Assembly: GCA_026985655.1 (NCBI GenBank)
Contig: JALSQB010000181.1
Span: 1 to 8,134 of the forward strand
Length of the DNA stretch: 8,134 nt
Reading direction: 5' to 3'
Source of the DNA: Campylobacteraceae bacterium
Lineage (GTDB): Bacteria > Campylobacterota > Campylobacteria > Campylobacterales > Sulfurovaceae
Below, piece after piece: positions 1 through 5,294 of this stretch (positions within the stretch are counted from its first letter, which is position 1; each line of letters starts with the position of its first letter). The notes beneath the pieces were generated by a model, which was not told the origin of the DNA, searched no databases, and saw nothing but the letters and a program-made list of their open reading frames with translations. The translations under genes and the position numbers were made by a program.

Positions 1-932
1 TGTGTACATGTCAAGGTGCTGCATTTGAGTATATCTTTAACATTGAACACGAAGCTAAAAAAGCTGGTGTAAGAGATATGTTAGACATTAAATGGATTTC
101 AAATGAGTCATTCCTTGGTGACTTTGGTATGGGTGGATTACATATGAAAGTTGGTGGATATGTAGTTAGTTCAAAACTATTTGCAGAGTCACTATTTTCA
201 GAGAGAGATGTTCCATGGTTAATTGGAGCACACGTTTCAAAAGTTGAAGAGGGTAAAGCTCACTATGAACTTCTTGATGGAACAACAGGTGTTGAAGAGT
301 TTGACTTTGCAATGCTTATTCCACCATTTGCAGGTGTTGGTTTAACAGCTGTTGCAAAAGATGGTTCAGATATGACTGACAAAATCATTGCTCCAAATGG
401 ATTTATGAAAGTTGATGCAGACTATACAGCTAAACCTTATGCTGAGTGGAAAGCAAGTGACTGGCCAAGAACTTACCAAAACCCAGACTACAAAAATATG
501 TTTGCTTGTGGTATTGCCTTTGCTCCTCCACACCTTATCTCTAAACCAGCAAAATCTCCAAATGGAACACCAATTAACCCTACACCACCTAGAACAGGTA
601 TGCCTGCAGGTATTATTGGTAAAGCTGTTGCTCACTCTGTATGTGACATGATTAACAATGGTACTGATGTAAAACTACACGAAGCGTCTATGGCTGAGAT
701 GGGTGCTGCTTGTGTTGCTAGTGCTGGTAAAGGTATTACAACTGGAACTGCTGCTGCTATGACTGTTTATCCTGTTGTACCTGACTTTGAAAAATATCCA
801 GGTACAGGTAGAGATACAGACTATACATTTGGTGAGATTGGTCTTGCTGGTCACTGGATTAAACATATTTTACATCACTTGTTTATCTACAAAGCAAAAC
901 TTAATCCAGGTTGGACTCTAATTCCTGAATAA
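1..932 (+). CDS. sqr: Sulfide:quinone oxidoreductase-like FAD protein, 5' partial
   Basis: This is the C-terminal 309 residues of a flavoprotein; the reading frame (first full codon at base 3) is open to the window edge, so the FAD-binding N-terminus lies outside. Family members oxidise sulfide at the membrane face and pass electrons to quinone. Visible hallmarks are TCQGAAFE at the left edge (cysteine codon 9-11), matching the first redox cysteine region of SQR; FACGIAFAPPH followed by a proline-rich stretch ending PRTGMPAG, matching the conserved segment before the second half of the active site; and MGAACVAS with Cys codon 711-713, matching the C-terminal redox cysteine. The C-terminus (HWIKHILHHLFIYKAK) is amphipathic and basic, suiting monotopic membrane attachment. 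Two redox cysteines favour SQR over other NAD(P)/FAD disulfide-type oxidoreductases, but the SQR subtype is not assigned. A small gene follows 49 bases later on the same strand, probably in the same operon. Confidence 0.85.
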   Translation, partial: CTCQGAAFEYIFNIEHEAKKAGVRDMLDIKWISNESFLGDFGMGGLHMKVGGYVVSSKLFAESLFSERDVPWLIGAHVSKVEEGKAHYELLDGTTGVEEFDFAMLIPPFAGVGLTAVAKDGSDMTDKIIAPNGFMKVDADYTAKPYAEWKASDWPRTYQNPDYKNMFACGIAFAPPHLISKPAKSPNGTPINPTPPRTGMPAGIIGKAVAHSVCDMINNGTDVKLHEASMAEMGAACVASAGKGITTGTAAAMTVYPVVPDFEKYPGTGRDTDYTFGEIGLAGHWIKHILHHLFIYKAKLNPGWTLIPE

Positions 933-940
933 TCAGGGAT
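921..940 (+). other. Stem-loop over the sqr stop codon
   Basis: The bases 921-928 (ATTCCTGA) pair with 933-940 (TCAGGGAT) with one G-T wobble, leaving a 4-base loop that contains most of the TAA stop. No T-run follows, so it does not look like a terminator. It could be an intercistronic processing or mRNA-stabilising stem between sqr and the small gene downstream, or chance. Confidence 0.3.
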
Positions 941-981
941 TGGGTTAGACAATACAAATAAAAACTATTAAAGGAGATACT

Positions 982-1146
982 ATGGCAAAACAAGAAGAGA
1001 AAAACTTTGAGAAGTATGAGCAATTTACATTAACAATGATTCCAGGTGCATTTGCACGAAAAATGCGAACTTGTATTATTTTTCAAGCGTTTAGATTTGC
1101 TGTAATCAACATTAAAATGTTGATTGTTGTAAGTAAAAGTCACTAA
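982..1146 (+). CDS. Small basic membrane-associated protein, 54 aa, downstream of sqr
   Basis: A 54-residue open frame starts at ATG 982 with a strong ribosome binding site, AAGGAG at 971-976, five bases from the start. The N-terminus is charged (MAKQEEKNFEKYEQF). The remainder alternates hydrophobic and basic residues (FARKMRTC, then FQAFRFAVINIKMLIVV), more like an amphipathic membrane-surface helix than a clean transmembrane span. One cysteine is present. It lies 49 bases after the sulfide oxidoreductase gene on the same strand and before a shared terminator, so co-transcription is likely. I do not recognise a named family. An accessory or membrane-docking partner of the oxidoreductase is an inference from position only. 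The good ribosome site, operon position and terminator just after the stop argue that it is a real gene and not a chance frame. Confidence 0.72.
   Translation: MAKQEEKNFEKYEQFTLTMIPGAFARKMRTCIIFQAFRFAVINIKMLIVVSKSH
1104..1125. repeat. Perfect 10-bp inverted repeat inside the small gene
   Basis: AATCAACATT (1104-1113) and AATGTTGATT (1116-1125) are exact reverse complements separated by AA. The repeat lies inside the coding region of the 54-residue protein, over codons for INIKMLI, about 30 bases before the operon terminator. No T-run follows. Its role is unknown; an RNA stem or chance are both possible. Confidence 0.5.
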
Positions 1147-1152
1147 GACTTC

Positions 1153-1175
1153 AAGCAAGGCTATGCCTTGCTTTT
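1153..1175 (+). terminator. Rho-independent terminator of the sqr operon
   Basis: AAGCAAGGC (1153-1161) and GCCTTGCTT (1165-1173) form a perfect 9-bp stem with a TAT loop, followed by further T residues. It begins 7 bases after the stop of the small gene and separates this operon from the next promoter. Confidence 0.88.
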
Positions 1176-1208
1176 AACCTATCCAATTTTTTTAAAATCA
1201 CTTATTTT

Positions 1209-1214
1209 TATAAT
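1209..1214 (+). promoter_or_regulatory. -10 box of the deformylase-like gene
   Basis: A consensus TATAAT lies in T-rich DNA just after the upstream terminator and 20 bases before ATG 1235. It predicts a transcript start near 1221, leaving a short leader that still includes the AAAAGG ribosome site. There is no clear -35 box, only a T-run near 1187-1193, which is usual for sigma-70 promoters in Campylobacterota. Confidence 0.6.
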
Positions 1215-1234
1215 TGTTTTCAAAAGGATTTCTA

Positions 1235-2056
1235 ATGGTTAAACCACTTATTACTTACCCACAAAAACTTTCTAATGCTATGTTAATATCTGAAGTTAGA
1301 AACTTCAATGATGATATTTTAGAGATTATTCAAGATATGAAAGATACCATGAGTGAACACAATCTTACTGCACTTAGTGCTGTTCAGATTAATCATCTAT
1401 ATACTATTATAGTAATTAGAGATAAAGAGGAGTATAAAACCTATATAAACCCTAGAATACTTAGTAATCGTGAACCCTTTGATTCAACAGAGAGTACAAT
1501 ATATTACCCTAATGTTGAAGTTACTATTCCAAGATATGGACATATTAAAGTTATCTATGAAGATGTTAATGGAGAAGCAAAACATGCAGATATAACTGAC
1601 CCTAAAGTAGCTGTTGATTTTCAGAGAAAACTAGACTATCTATATGGTGGGGATATACTTCTTAAAGTGAGCCAAGCAAGAAGAGAAGAGATTTTAAATG
1701 CTCTTAAAACTGATGGACTAATTCCAGATGCTTCCCTAGAAGTTTGCCCGACTATTACTAAAAAAGATTATATTTTAAGTTTTAATGATAAGCTACTATT
1801 CTTTATGGGTCTATCTCTACTAACCCCACTCTTCTCATTTGAAGCTTCAACAGTTGCTAATATATGGTTATATGACAAAATAGCACTTCTATTGGTTATA
1901 GGTTTAATGGTAGGATACTTTGTAATGGCACAAGTAGAAGCAAAAGAGTTTAAACAATGTACCTCGTGCCAAGTAGGTAATCAATTAGGAATTATTGCAA
2001 AGAGAGTAGCAATAGCTATAATACTTACTATTGCTGGGTATTTCTTACTCAACTAA
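1235..2056 (+). CDS. Membrane-anchored, catalytically inactive peptide deformylase-like protein
   Basis: The protein has 273 residues. Residues 1-158 can be lined up with peptide deformylase (PDF) from end to end, but all three catalytic motifs are altered. The GxGLAAxQ motif is LTALSAVQ (44-51, only the late residues including Gln kept). EGCLS is ESTIY (86-90), so the zinc-binding Cys is Thr. QHExDH is QRKLDY (130-135), so both zinc His and the catalytic Glu are lost. The PDF-like PxxxxxxPR spacing at 92-100 and the LYG after motif III are kept. Residues 186-202, 215-233 and 251-271 are hydrophobic and probably span the membrane, and CTSC (242-245) lies between the last two. True deformylases are soluble and about 170 residues long. 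ATG 1235 is chosen because AAAAGG (1222-1227) precedes it at good distance. A non-catalytic, perhaps peptide- or N-terminus-binding role is inference. It is transcribed alone. Confidence 0.75.
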   Translation: MVKPLITYPQKLSNAMLISEVRNFNDDILEIIQDMKDTMSEHNLTALSAVQINHLYTIIVIRDKEEYKTYINPRILSNREPFDSTESTIYYPNVEVTIPRYGHIKVIYEDVNGEAKHADITDPKVAVDFQRKLDYLYGGDILLKVSQARREEILNALKTDGLIPDASLEVCPTITKKDYILSFNDKLLFFMGLSLLTPLFSFEASTVANIWLYDKIALLLVIGLMVGYFVMAQVEAKEFKQCTSCQVGNQLGIIAKRVAIAIILTIAGYFLLN

Positions 2057-2100
2057 AAACACCCTCTTAAGTCAATGATTATCGATTCATTGACTTAGGG
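2055..2100 (-). terminator. Hairpin terminator between converging genes
   Basis: TAAGTCAATGA (2068-2078) and TCATTGACTTA (2087-2097) form a perfect 11-bp stem with an 8-base loop. CCC 2062-2064 and GGG 2098-2100 can extend it across a 3-base bulge. Read on the minus strand the hairpin is followed by TG and a run of five T (A-run at 2055-2059), so it suits the minus-strand lipoprotein gene best. Its first minus-strand arm is made of the last codons of that gene. On the plus strand no T-run follows, so termination of the deformylase-like gene here is less sure. Confidence 0.65.
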
Positions 2101-2270
2101 CAAATCATGTAGCCTGTTTTTAACATTTTACACCCCATATTTTCTGCATATCTATTTAACTTTTCTATTTTAAAACTCTTTTTTTGAACCAAATGGTGAG
2201 GTTTTAAACTATTTGACACACACCCATTACACAACATAATCAACCAACACAAAGAAAATAACTTAAACAT
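2079..2270 (-). CDS. Small putative lipoprotein, 63 aa
   Basis: The protein has a short signal-like N-terminus (MFKLFSLCWLIMLCNGC) with Cys17 as a probable lipidation site. The lipobox CNGC is weak at -3, where Leu or Val would be expected. The mature part would be only 47 residues, with Cys47 and Cys57 ten residues apart (motif GCKMLKTGYMIC), which could form a disulfide in the periplasm. The start at ATG 2268-2270 is supported by AAAAAAGGG just upstream, 5 bases from the ATG. No homologue or function is recognised. It is monocistronic, converges with the deformylase-like gene and shares a hairpin with its 3' end. No convincing promoter was found in the AT-rich DNA upstream. Confidence 0.6.
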   Translation of the reverse strand: MFKLFSLCWLIMLCNGCVSNSLKPHHLVQKKSFKIEKLNRYAENMGCKMLKTGYMICPKSMNR

Positions 2271-2508
2271 AAAAACCCTTTTTTATAACTTAAAATTTTT
2301 TATTTTTTAAAATATTTTTACATATTCTGAAAAACTAAACATATTTTAAATCTTAAATGTGTTATTTATGTGGAAAAGTTACTTTCTAAATAGAACTTTA
2401 GGGAAATTTATAAATTATCTATTCTAAAAAAACAATAAATAATAATTTACACACATATTTTAACTATGTTATAAGAAATCTATAAACATAAGTAAAATTT
2501 ATAGATAA
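2271..2508. other. AT-rich gene-free spacer
   Basis: This 238-bp stretch lies between the putative lipoprotein gene and the end of ccoS, both on the minus strand. It is very rich in A and T and has no credible open frame. It must contain the promoter of the lipoprotein gene, but no single -10 box stands out. The only structured element is the short hairpin at its right edge (2502-2519). Confidence 0.6.
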
Positions 2509-2519
2509 TTATTTATCTA
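2502..2519 (-). terminator. Weak hairpin at the ccoS stop codon
   Basis: TAGATAA (2502-2508) and TTATCTA (2513-2519) form a 7-bp, all but one A-T stem with a TTAT loop covering the ccoS stop. On the minus strand it is followed by TAAATTTTAC. It is the only candidate terminator for ccoIS, and its low G+C makes it doubtful. Confidence 0.3.
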
Positions 2520-2736
2520 ACTCTTTAGATTCTCTCTTCTTTTTTCTCATCTCTTCTTGCTTCGCCTCTTGTTGTGCTGCAGAACGTAAATCATCAGGTG
2601 AGTCAAATAACATACCGTCCATCATCTTCTTTTGGTCATCAAAGTTTCCTTTTTTAGCCGATAATACAAAAATAGTAATAAGAATAAATGTTACTATTAT
2701 CCCTACTATTAATTCCAATTGTAATACTTCATTCAT
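2509..2736 (-). CDS. ccoS: cbb3 oxidase assembly protein CcoS
   Basis: This 75-residue protein has one transmembrane segment at residues 9-27 and then the family signature KKGNFDDQKKMMDGMLFD (28-45), matching the GxFDDxxxxxxxxLxD pattern of CcoS. CcoS is a small inner-membrane protein needed for insertion of heme and copper cofactors into the CcoN subunit of cbb3-type cytochrome oxidase. The charged tail of about 25 residues (rich in Lys, Glu, Arg) is longer than in many CcoS proteins. It starts one base after the ccoI stop, and its ribosome site (AAAAAAGGA) lies in the lysine-rich 3' end of ccoI, so the two genes are surely co-transcribed and may be translationally coupled. Confidence 0.9.
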   Translation of the reverse strand: MNEVLQLELIVGIIVTFILITIFVLSAKKGNFDDQKKMMDGMLFDSPDDLRSAAQQEAKQEEMRKKKRESKELDK

Positions 2737-2737
2737 T

Positions 2738-5152
2738 TTATTTTTCCTTTTTTAATTTTTTATTTTTTTGTTTAATTCTCATTGAATTTCCTACCACCAA
2801 CAGTGAACTCAAACTCATCGAAAGTGCAGCAAAAAGAGGCATAACATATCCTGCAATTGCCAAAGGTATGGTAATCAAGTTATAGAGCAAAGAGATGAGT
2901 AAATTTTGTTTAATAAACCTATAGGTTCTACGTGAAATAACAAAGGCATCTTTGATGCCTAAGAGTGAATTGTTCTGCACTACCACATCAGACATAGCCA
3001 AAGCAACATCGGCTCCTGAACCCATCACAATGGCAATATCAGCATACGATAAAGCCAAAGTATCGTTAATCCCATCACCCACCATCACAACGATTTCAGC
3101 CTGCTCTTTTAGGGCTTTAATTTTATTGGCTTTATCCAAAGGCGACATCTGCGACATAAAATTCTCAATACCCACCTCTTTTGCCAATCTTGAAGCAACC
3201 TCTTGGCTATCACCTGTTGCCATAAAAATATCTATCTTTTTCTTTTTAAAGTAGGCTATGAGTTCTGTTACATTTTCTTTAATGCTATCTTCAAGTTCAA
3301 AAGAGCTAATCAACACCCCATCAATGGCAAAATGATACACCGTATAAGCACTTTTTTCTACCATGATGCCATGCCTTTGCATCAGCTTTGCATTGCCACC
3401 CAATAGCTCTATTTTTCCATAATGAGCCACCATTCCTTGGGCTGATACTTGTTCAATATTTTCCAAGCTTAAAGCATCTATCTCTTTAGCTGTTGCTTCT
3501 AAATACTTTTTAATAGATTGACTAACAGGATGTGTTGAACCAGAGAGTAAAGCATAGAGAAGTGCCAAATGCTCTTCATTTAAAACTTTTGATTGGTGCT
3601 TCACTGTTAATTTTCCTTTGGTAATGGTTCCTGTTTTATCAAGCACTACGGTGGTGGCTTTTGCAAATGTTTCAATGAATTTTGCCTCCTTAAACAACAA
3701 ACCCTTTTGCGTTGCCCAAGAGATTCCCACCAAAGAGGCAATGGGTGTTGCTAAAGCTAAAGCACAAGGACAAGCAATAACAATGACTGAAATGGTAATA
3801 ATAAGTGACTTTTCAAAATCACCAGAGTAAAAGTACCAGCCAACAAAAGAGAGCATCGCTAAAATAATAATGCTTAAAGAGAAGTGTTGAGAGAGTCGGT
3901 TGGTGGTCTCTTCAATTTTAGGCTTTGAGGCTAATGCATCTTCTAGTAGGTTCATCATCGTACTAAGGCTTGAGTTCGCGTAATTTTTTGTTGCTTCATA
4001 TCGCATCACATTACCTGTGTTAATGGTTCCTGAAAATATATTTTCACCTTTTTGTTTCTCCACAGGCAGAGATTCACCACTTAAAGAGCTTTCATCAAAG
4101 GTGGCAAGTTTAACAATAGATACACCATCAACAGATGCTTTTTCTCCATTTTTAACCTCAATAATATCCCCCACTTTAACCTCATCTAACGTCACTACTT
4201 TTTTAACACCATTTTCTATGATGGTGGCTTCTAAAGGAATTTGTGATTTCATTCTGTCCATGCTGTCCATAGCAGACTTTTTACCCAAAACCTCTAAGTA
4301 TTTTCCCACTAACACAAAGAGTATTATCATCGCTACTGAATCAAAATAGCTCTGTCCCTTAGCCCCAAACAAAATGCTTATGGAATAAAAATAGGTAATC
4401 GTTGCCCCACCTGAAACCAGTAAATCCATATTGATGATTTTGTTTTTTAAACCATAGTATGCCCCTTTAAAAAAAATCCAACCAGAGTAAAAAAGTACCA
4501 TGGTAGAGAAGAGAAATTCTACTAAGTGAATCATATGTAAAACTTCTCTATCCATTCCTAAAAAATACCCTGCATATTTGGCAACGTCAATCATCATGAT
4601 ATTTAAAACACCAAAAATGGCTACTCCCATACGACTAATGTAGTTACGTTTGGCATCAATTGATTGTTGTGAAACTTCATTAAAATCATAAGGGTAGGCA
4701 TTATAACCGACCAAACGAATTTTTTCTATCAAGGTGGAGAGCTTCACTGTATCTTCATCCCAAACCAATTTTGCTTTATTGTTTGAGAAGTTAATGCTCA
4801 CTTCAAGCACCCCTTCTGTTTCATTGAGTATCTTCTCATTGAGCCAAACACATGCAGCACAATGAATCCCTTCTATGACTAAATCTACTCTTGAAAATCC
4901 ATCAGCATCTGTTTTAATATAGCGTTGTTTAAAACTCTCTAAATCAAAACTACTGCTATCCTTATCATTCTCTAAAGGTGGGGCAATGGTATTATTACGC
5001 ATCTTGTCATAAAAGGCATCTAATCCATCATCTTTTAAAAGATGATAAACTCCTTGACACCCCTTACAACAGAAATAGAGATTATCTTTCTCTTCTATCA
5101 TCACAGTGCTATCAAATACCAATTGACAATGGGAACATTTTACATCAGACAC
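2738..5152 (-). CDS. ccoI: Copper-transporting P1B-type ATPase of cbb3 oxidase assembly (CcoI)
   Basis: This 804-residue P-type ATPase exports Cu(I) across the inner membrane for assembly of the CuB centre of cbb3 oxidase. In order it shows an N-terminal cysteine cluster (CSHC at 6-9, CCKGC at 28-32) typical of CcoI/FixI; a heavy-metal-associated domain with GIHCAAC (95-101); membrane helices from about 175; the actuator motif SGES (358-361); the CPC metal site in a membrane helix (461-463); the phosphorylated Asp505 in DKTGT; the HP motif (541-542); ATGD (645-648); GDGIND (692-697); and the last two helices with YN (757-758) and MSLSS (779-783). The start is GTG 5152, the first codon before the cysteine cluster, with AAAAAGG six bases upstream. 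Adjacent ccoS and divergent ccoG support CcoI over a general CopA detoxification pump. Confidence 0.95.
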   Translation of the reverse strand: MSDVKCSHCQLVFDSTVMIEEKDNLYFCCKGCQGVYHLLKDDGLDAFYDKMRNNTIAPPLENDKDSSSFDLESFKQRYIKTDADGFSRVDLVIEGIHCAACVWLNEKILNETEGVLEVSINFSNNKAKLVWDEDTVKLSTLIEKIRLVGYNAYPYDFNEVSQQSIDAKRNYISRMGVAIFGVLNIMMIDVAKYAGYFLGMDREVLHMIHLVEFLFSTMVLFYSGWIFFKGAYYGLKNKIINMDLLVSGGATITYFYSISILFGAKGQSYFDSVAMIILFVLVGKYLEVLGKKSAMDSMDRMKSQIPLEATIIENGVKKVVTLDEVKVGDIIEVKNGEKASVDGVSIVKLATFDESSLSGESLPVEKQKGENIFSGTINTGNVMRYEATKNYANSSLSTMMNLLEDALASKPKIEETTNRLSQHFSLSIIILAMLSFVGWYFYSGDFEKSLIITISVIVIACPCALALATPIASLVGISWATQKGLLFKEAKFIETFAKATTVVLDKTGTITKGKLTVKHQSKVLNEEHLALLYALLSGSTHPVSQSIKKYLEATAKEIDALSLENIEQVSAQGMVAHYGKIELLGGNAKLMQRHGIMVEKSAYTVYHFAIDGVLISSFELEDSIKENVTELIAYFKKKKIDIFMATGDSQEVASRLAKEVGIENFMSQMSPLDKANKIKALKEQAEIVVMVGDGINDTLALSYADIAIVMGSGADVALAMSDVVVQNNSLLGIKDAFVISRRTYRFIKQNLLISLLYNLITIPLAIAGYVMPLFAALSMSLSSLLVVGNSMRIKQKNKKLKKEK
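5027..5046. repeat. 20-bp perfect palindrome inside ccoI
   Basis: ATCATCTTTT (5027-5036) is followed directly by its exact reverse complement AAAAGATGAT (5037-5046). It lies over codons for HLLKDDG near residues 37-43 of CcoI, 107-126 bases downstream of the ccoI start codon. It could be a protein-binding site or a hairpin in the early mRNA, or chance in AT-rich code. Confidence 0.4.
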
Positions 5153-5169
5153 AGCAAACCTTTTTAAGA

Positions 5170-5184
5170 CTATAATTATTATAA
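5170..5184. promoter_or_regulatory. Fur/PerR-type box 1
   Basis: CTATAATTATTATAA matches the 7-1-7 consensus TTATAATNATTATAA at every position except the first. It is the copy nearest ccoI and overlaps the TATAAT (5183-5178 on the minus strand) that best serves as its -10 box, a position suited to repression. Confidence 0.5.
5178..5183 (-). promoter_or_regulatory. Candidate -10 box of ccoIS
   Basis: On the minus strand this reads TATAAT and would start transcription near 5171, about 19 bases before the GTG of ccoI and just upstream of its ribosome site. Each neighbouring box copy also contains a TATAAT, so the choice of this one rests on the short leader alone. No good -35 is visible. Confidence 0.4.
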
Positions 5185-5185
5185 A

Positions 5186-5200
5186 CTATAATTATTATAA
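5186..5200. promoter_or_regulatory. Fur/PerR-type box 2
   Basis: CTATAATTATTATAA is an exact 15-base duplicate of box 1, with its centre 16 bases away. Again only the first base departs from TTATAATNATTATAA. It sits where the -35 region of ccoI would be. Confidence 0.5.
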
Positions 5201-5207
5201 CTTTAAA

Positions 5208-5222
5208 ATATAATAATTATAA
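5208..5222. promoter_or_regulatory. Fur/PerR-type box 3
   Basis: ATATAATAATTATAA matches the consensus except at its first base. With an A at the centre it is the opposite orientation of the T-centred boxes 1 and 2. Its centre is 22 bases from box 2. It lies roughly 50-60 bases upstream of the predicted ccoG transcript start. Confidence 0.45.
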
Positions 5223-5258
5223 TTTAAAGATATAAGTACAATTATAGCTTAGTTGTAT

Positions 5259-5264
5259 TATAAT
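5259..5264 (+). promoter_or_regulatory. -10 box of ccoG
   Basis: A consensus TATAAT predicts a transcript start near 5271 and a leader of about 24 bases containing the AAAAGGA ribosome site. No clear -35 box is seen at 17 bases spacing. Other TATAAT copies upstream (for example 5218-5223) could serve as alternatives. Confidence 0.55.
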
Positions 5265-5294
5265 CTAATGATGATAACACAGAAAAGGAAAAAT

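Noticed and set aside
366..866. Open frames antisense to or out of frame with the sqr gene
   Set aside because: Their compositions (Ser/Thr/Cys or Leu/Gln rich) are typical of shadow frames, while the sqr frame carries the conserved motifs.
1214..1234. TTG at 1214 as the start of the deformylase-like gene
   Set aside because: It overlaps the TATAAT box and has no ribosome site; ATG 1235 has AAAAGG at the right distance.
1235..1708. Calling this gene a functional peptide deformylase (def)
   Set aside because: The Cys of EGCLS and both His and the Glu of HExxH are replaced, so the metal site cannot form in the known way.
2271..2508. A small RNA or replication-origin-like region in the AT-rich spacer
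   Set aside because: There is no DnaA-box cluster, no tandem repeat and no promoter-terminator pair; it looks like ordinary AT-rich intergenic DNA.
2952..4349. Open frames on the plus strand inside ccoI (for example 2952-3254 and 4017-4349)
   Set aside because: They are antisense shadows of a fully conserved P-type ATPase and show no recognisable domain.
4469..4476. Run of eight A in ccoI as a phase-variable tract
   Set aside because: It encodes Phe-Phe-Lys in a membrane loop of an intact gene, and runs of this length are ordinary in such AT-rich DNA.
5253..5294. TTG 5253 or ATG 5268/5271 as the ccoG start
   Set aside because: TTG 5253 lies upstream of the -10 box, and the two ATGs fall at the predicted transcript start without a ribosome site; ATG 5295 has AAGGA five bases upstream.
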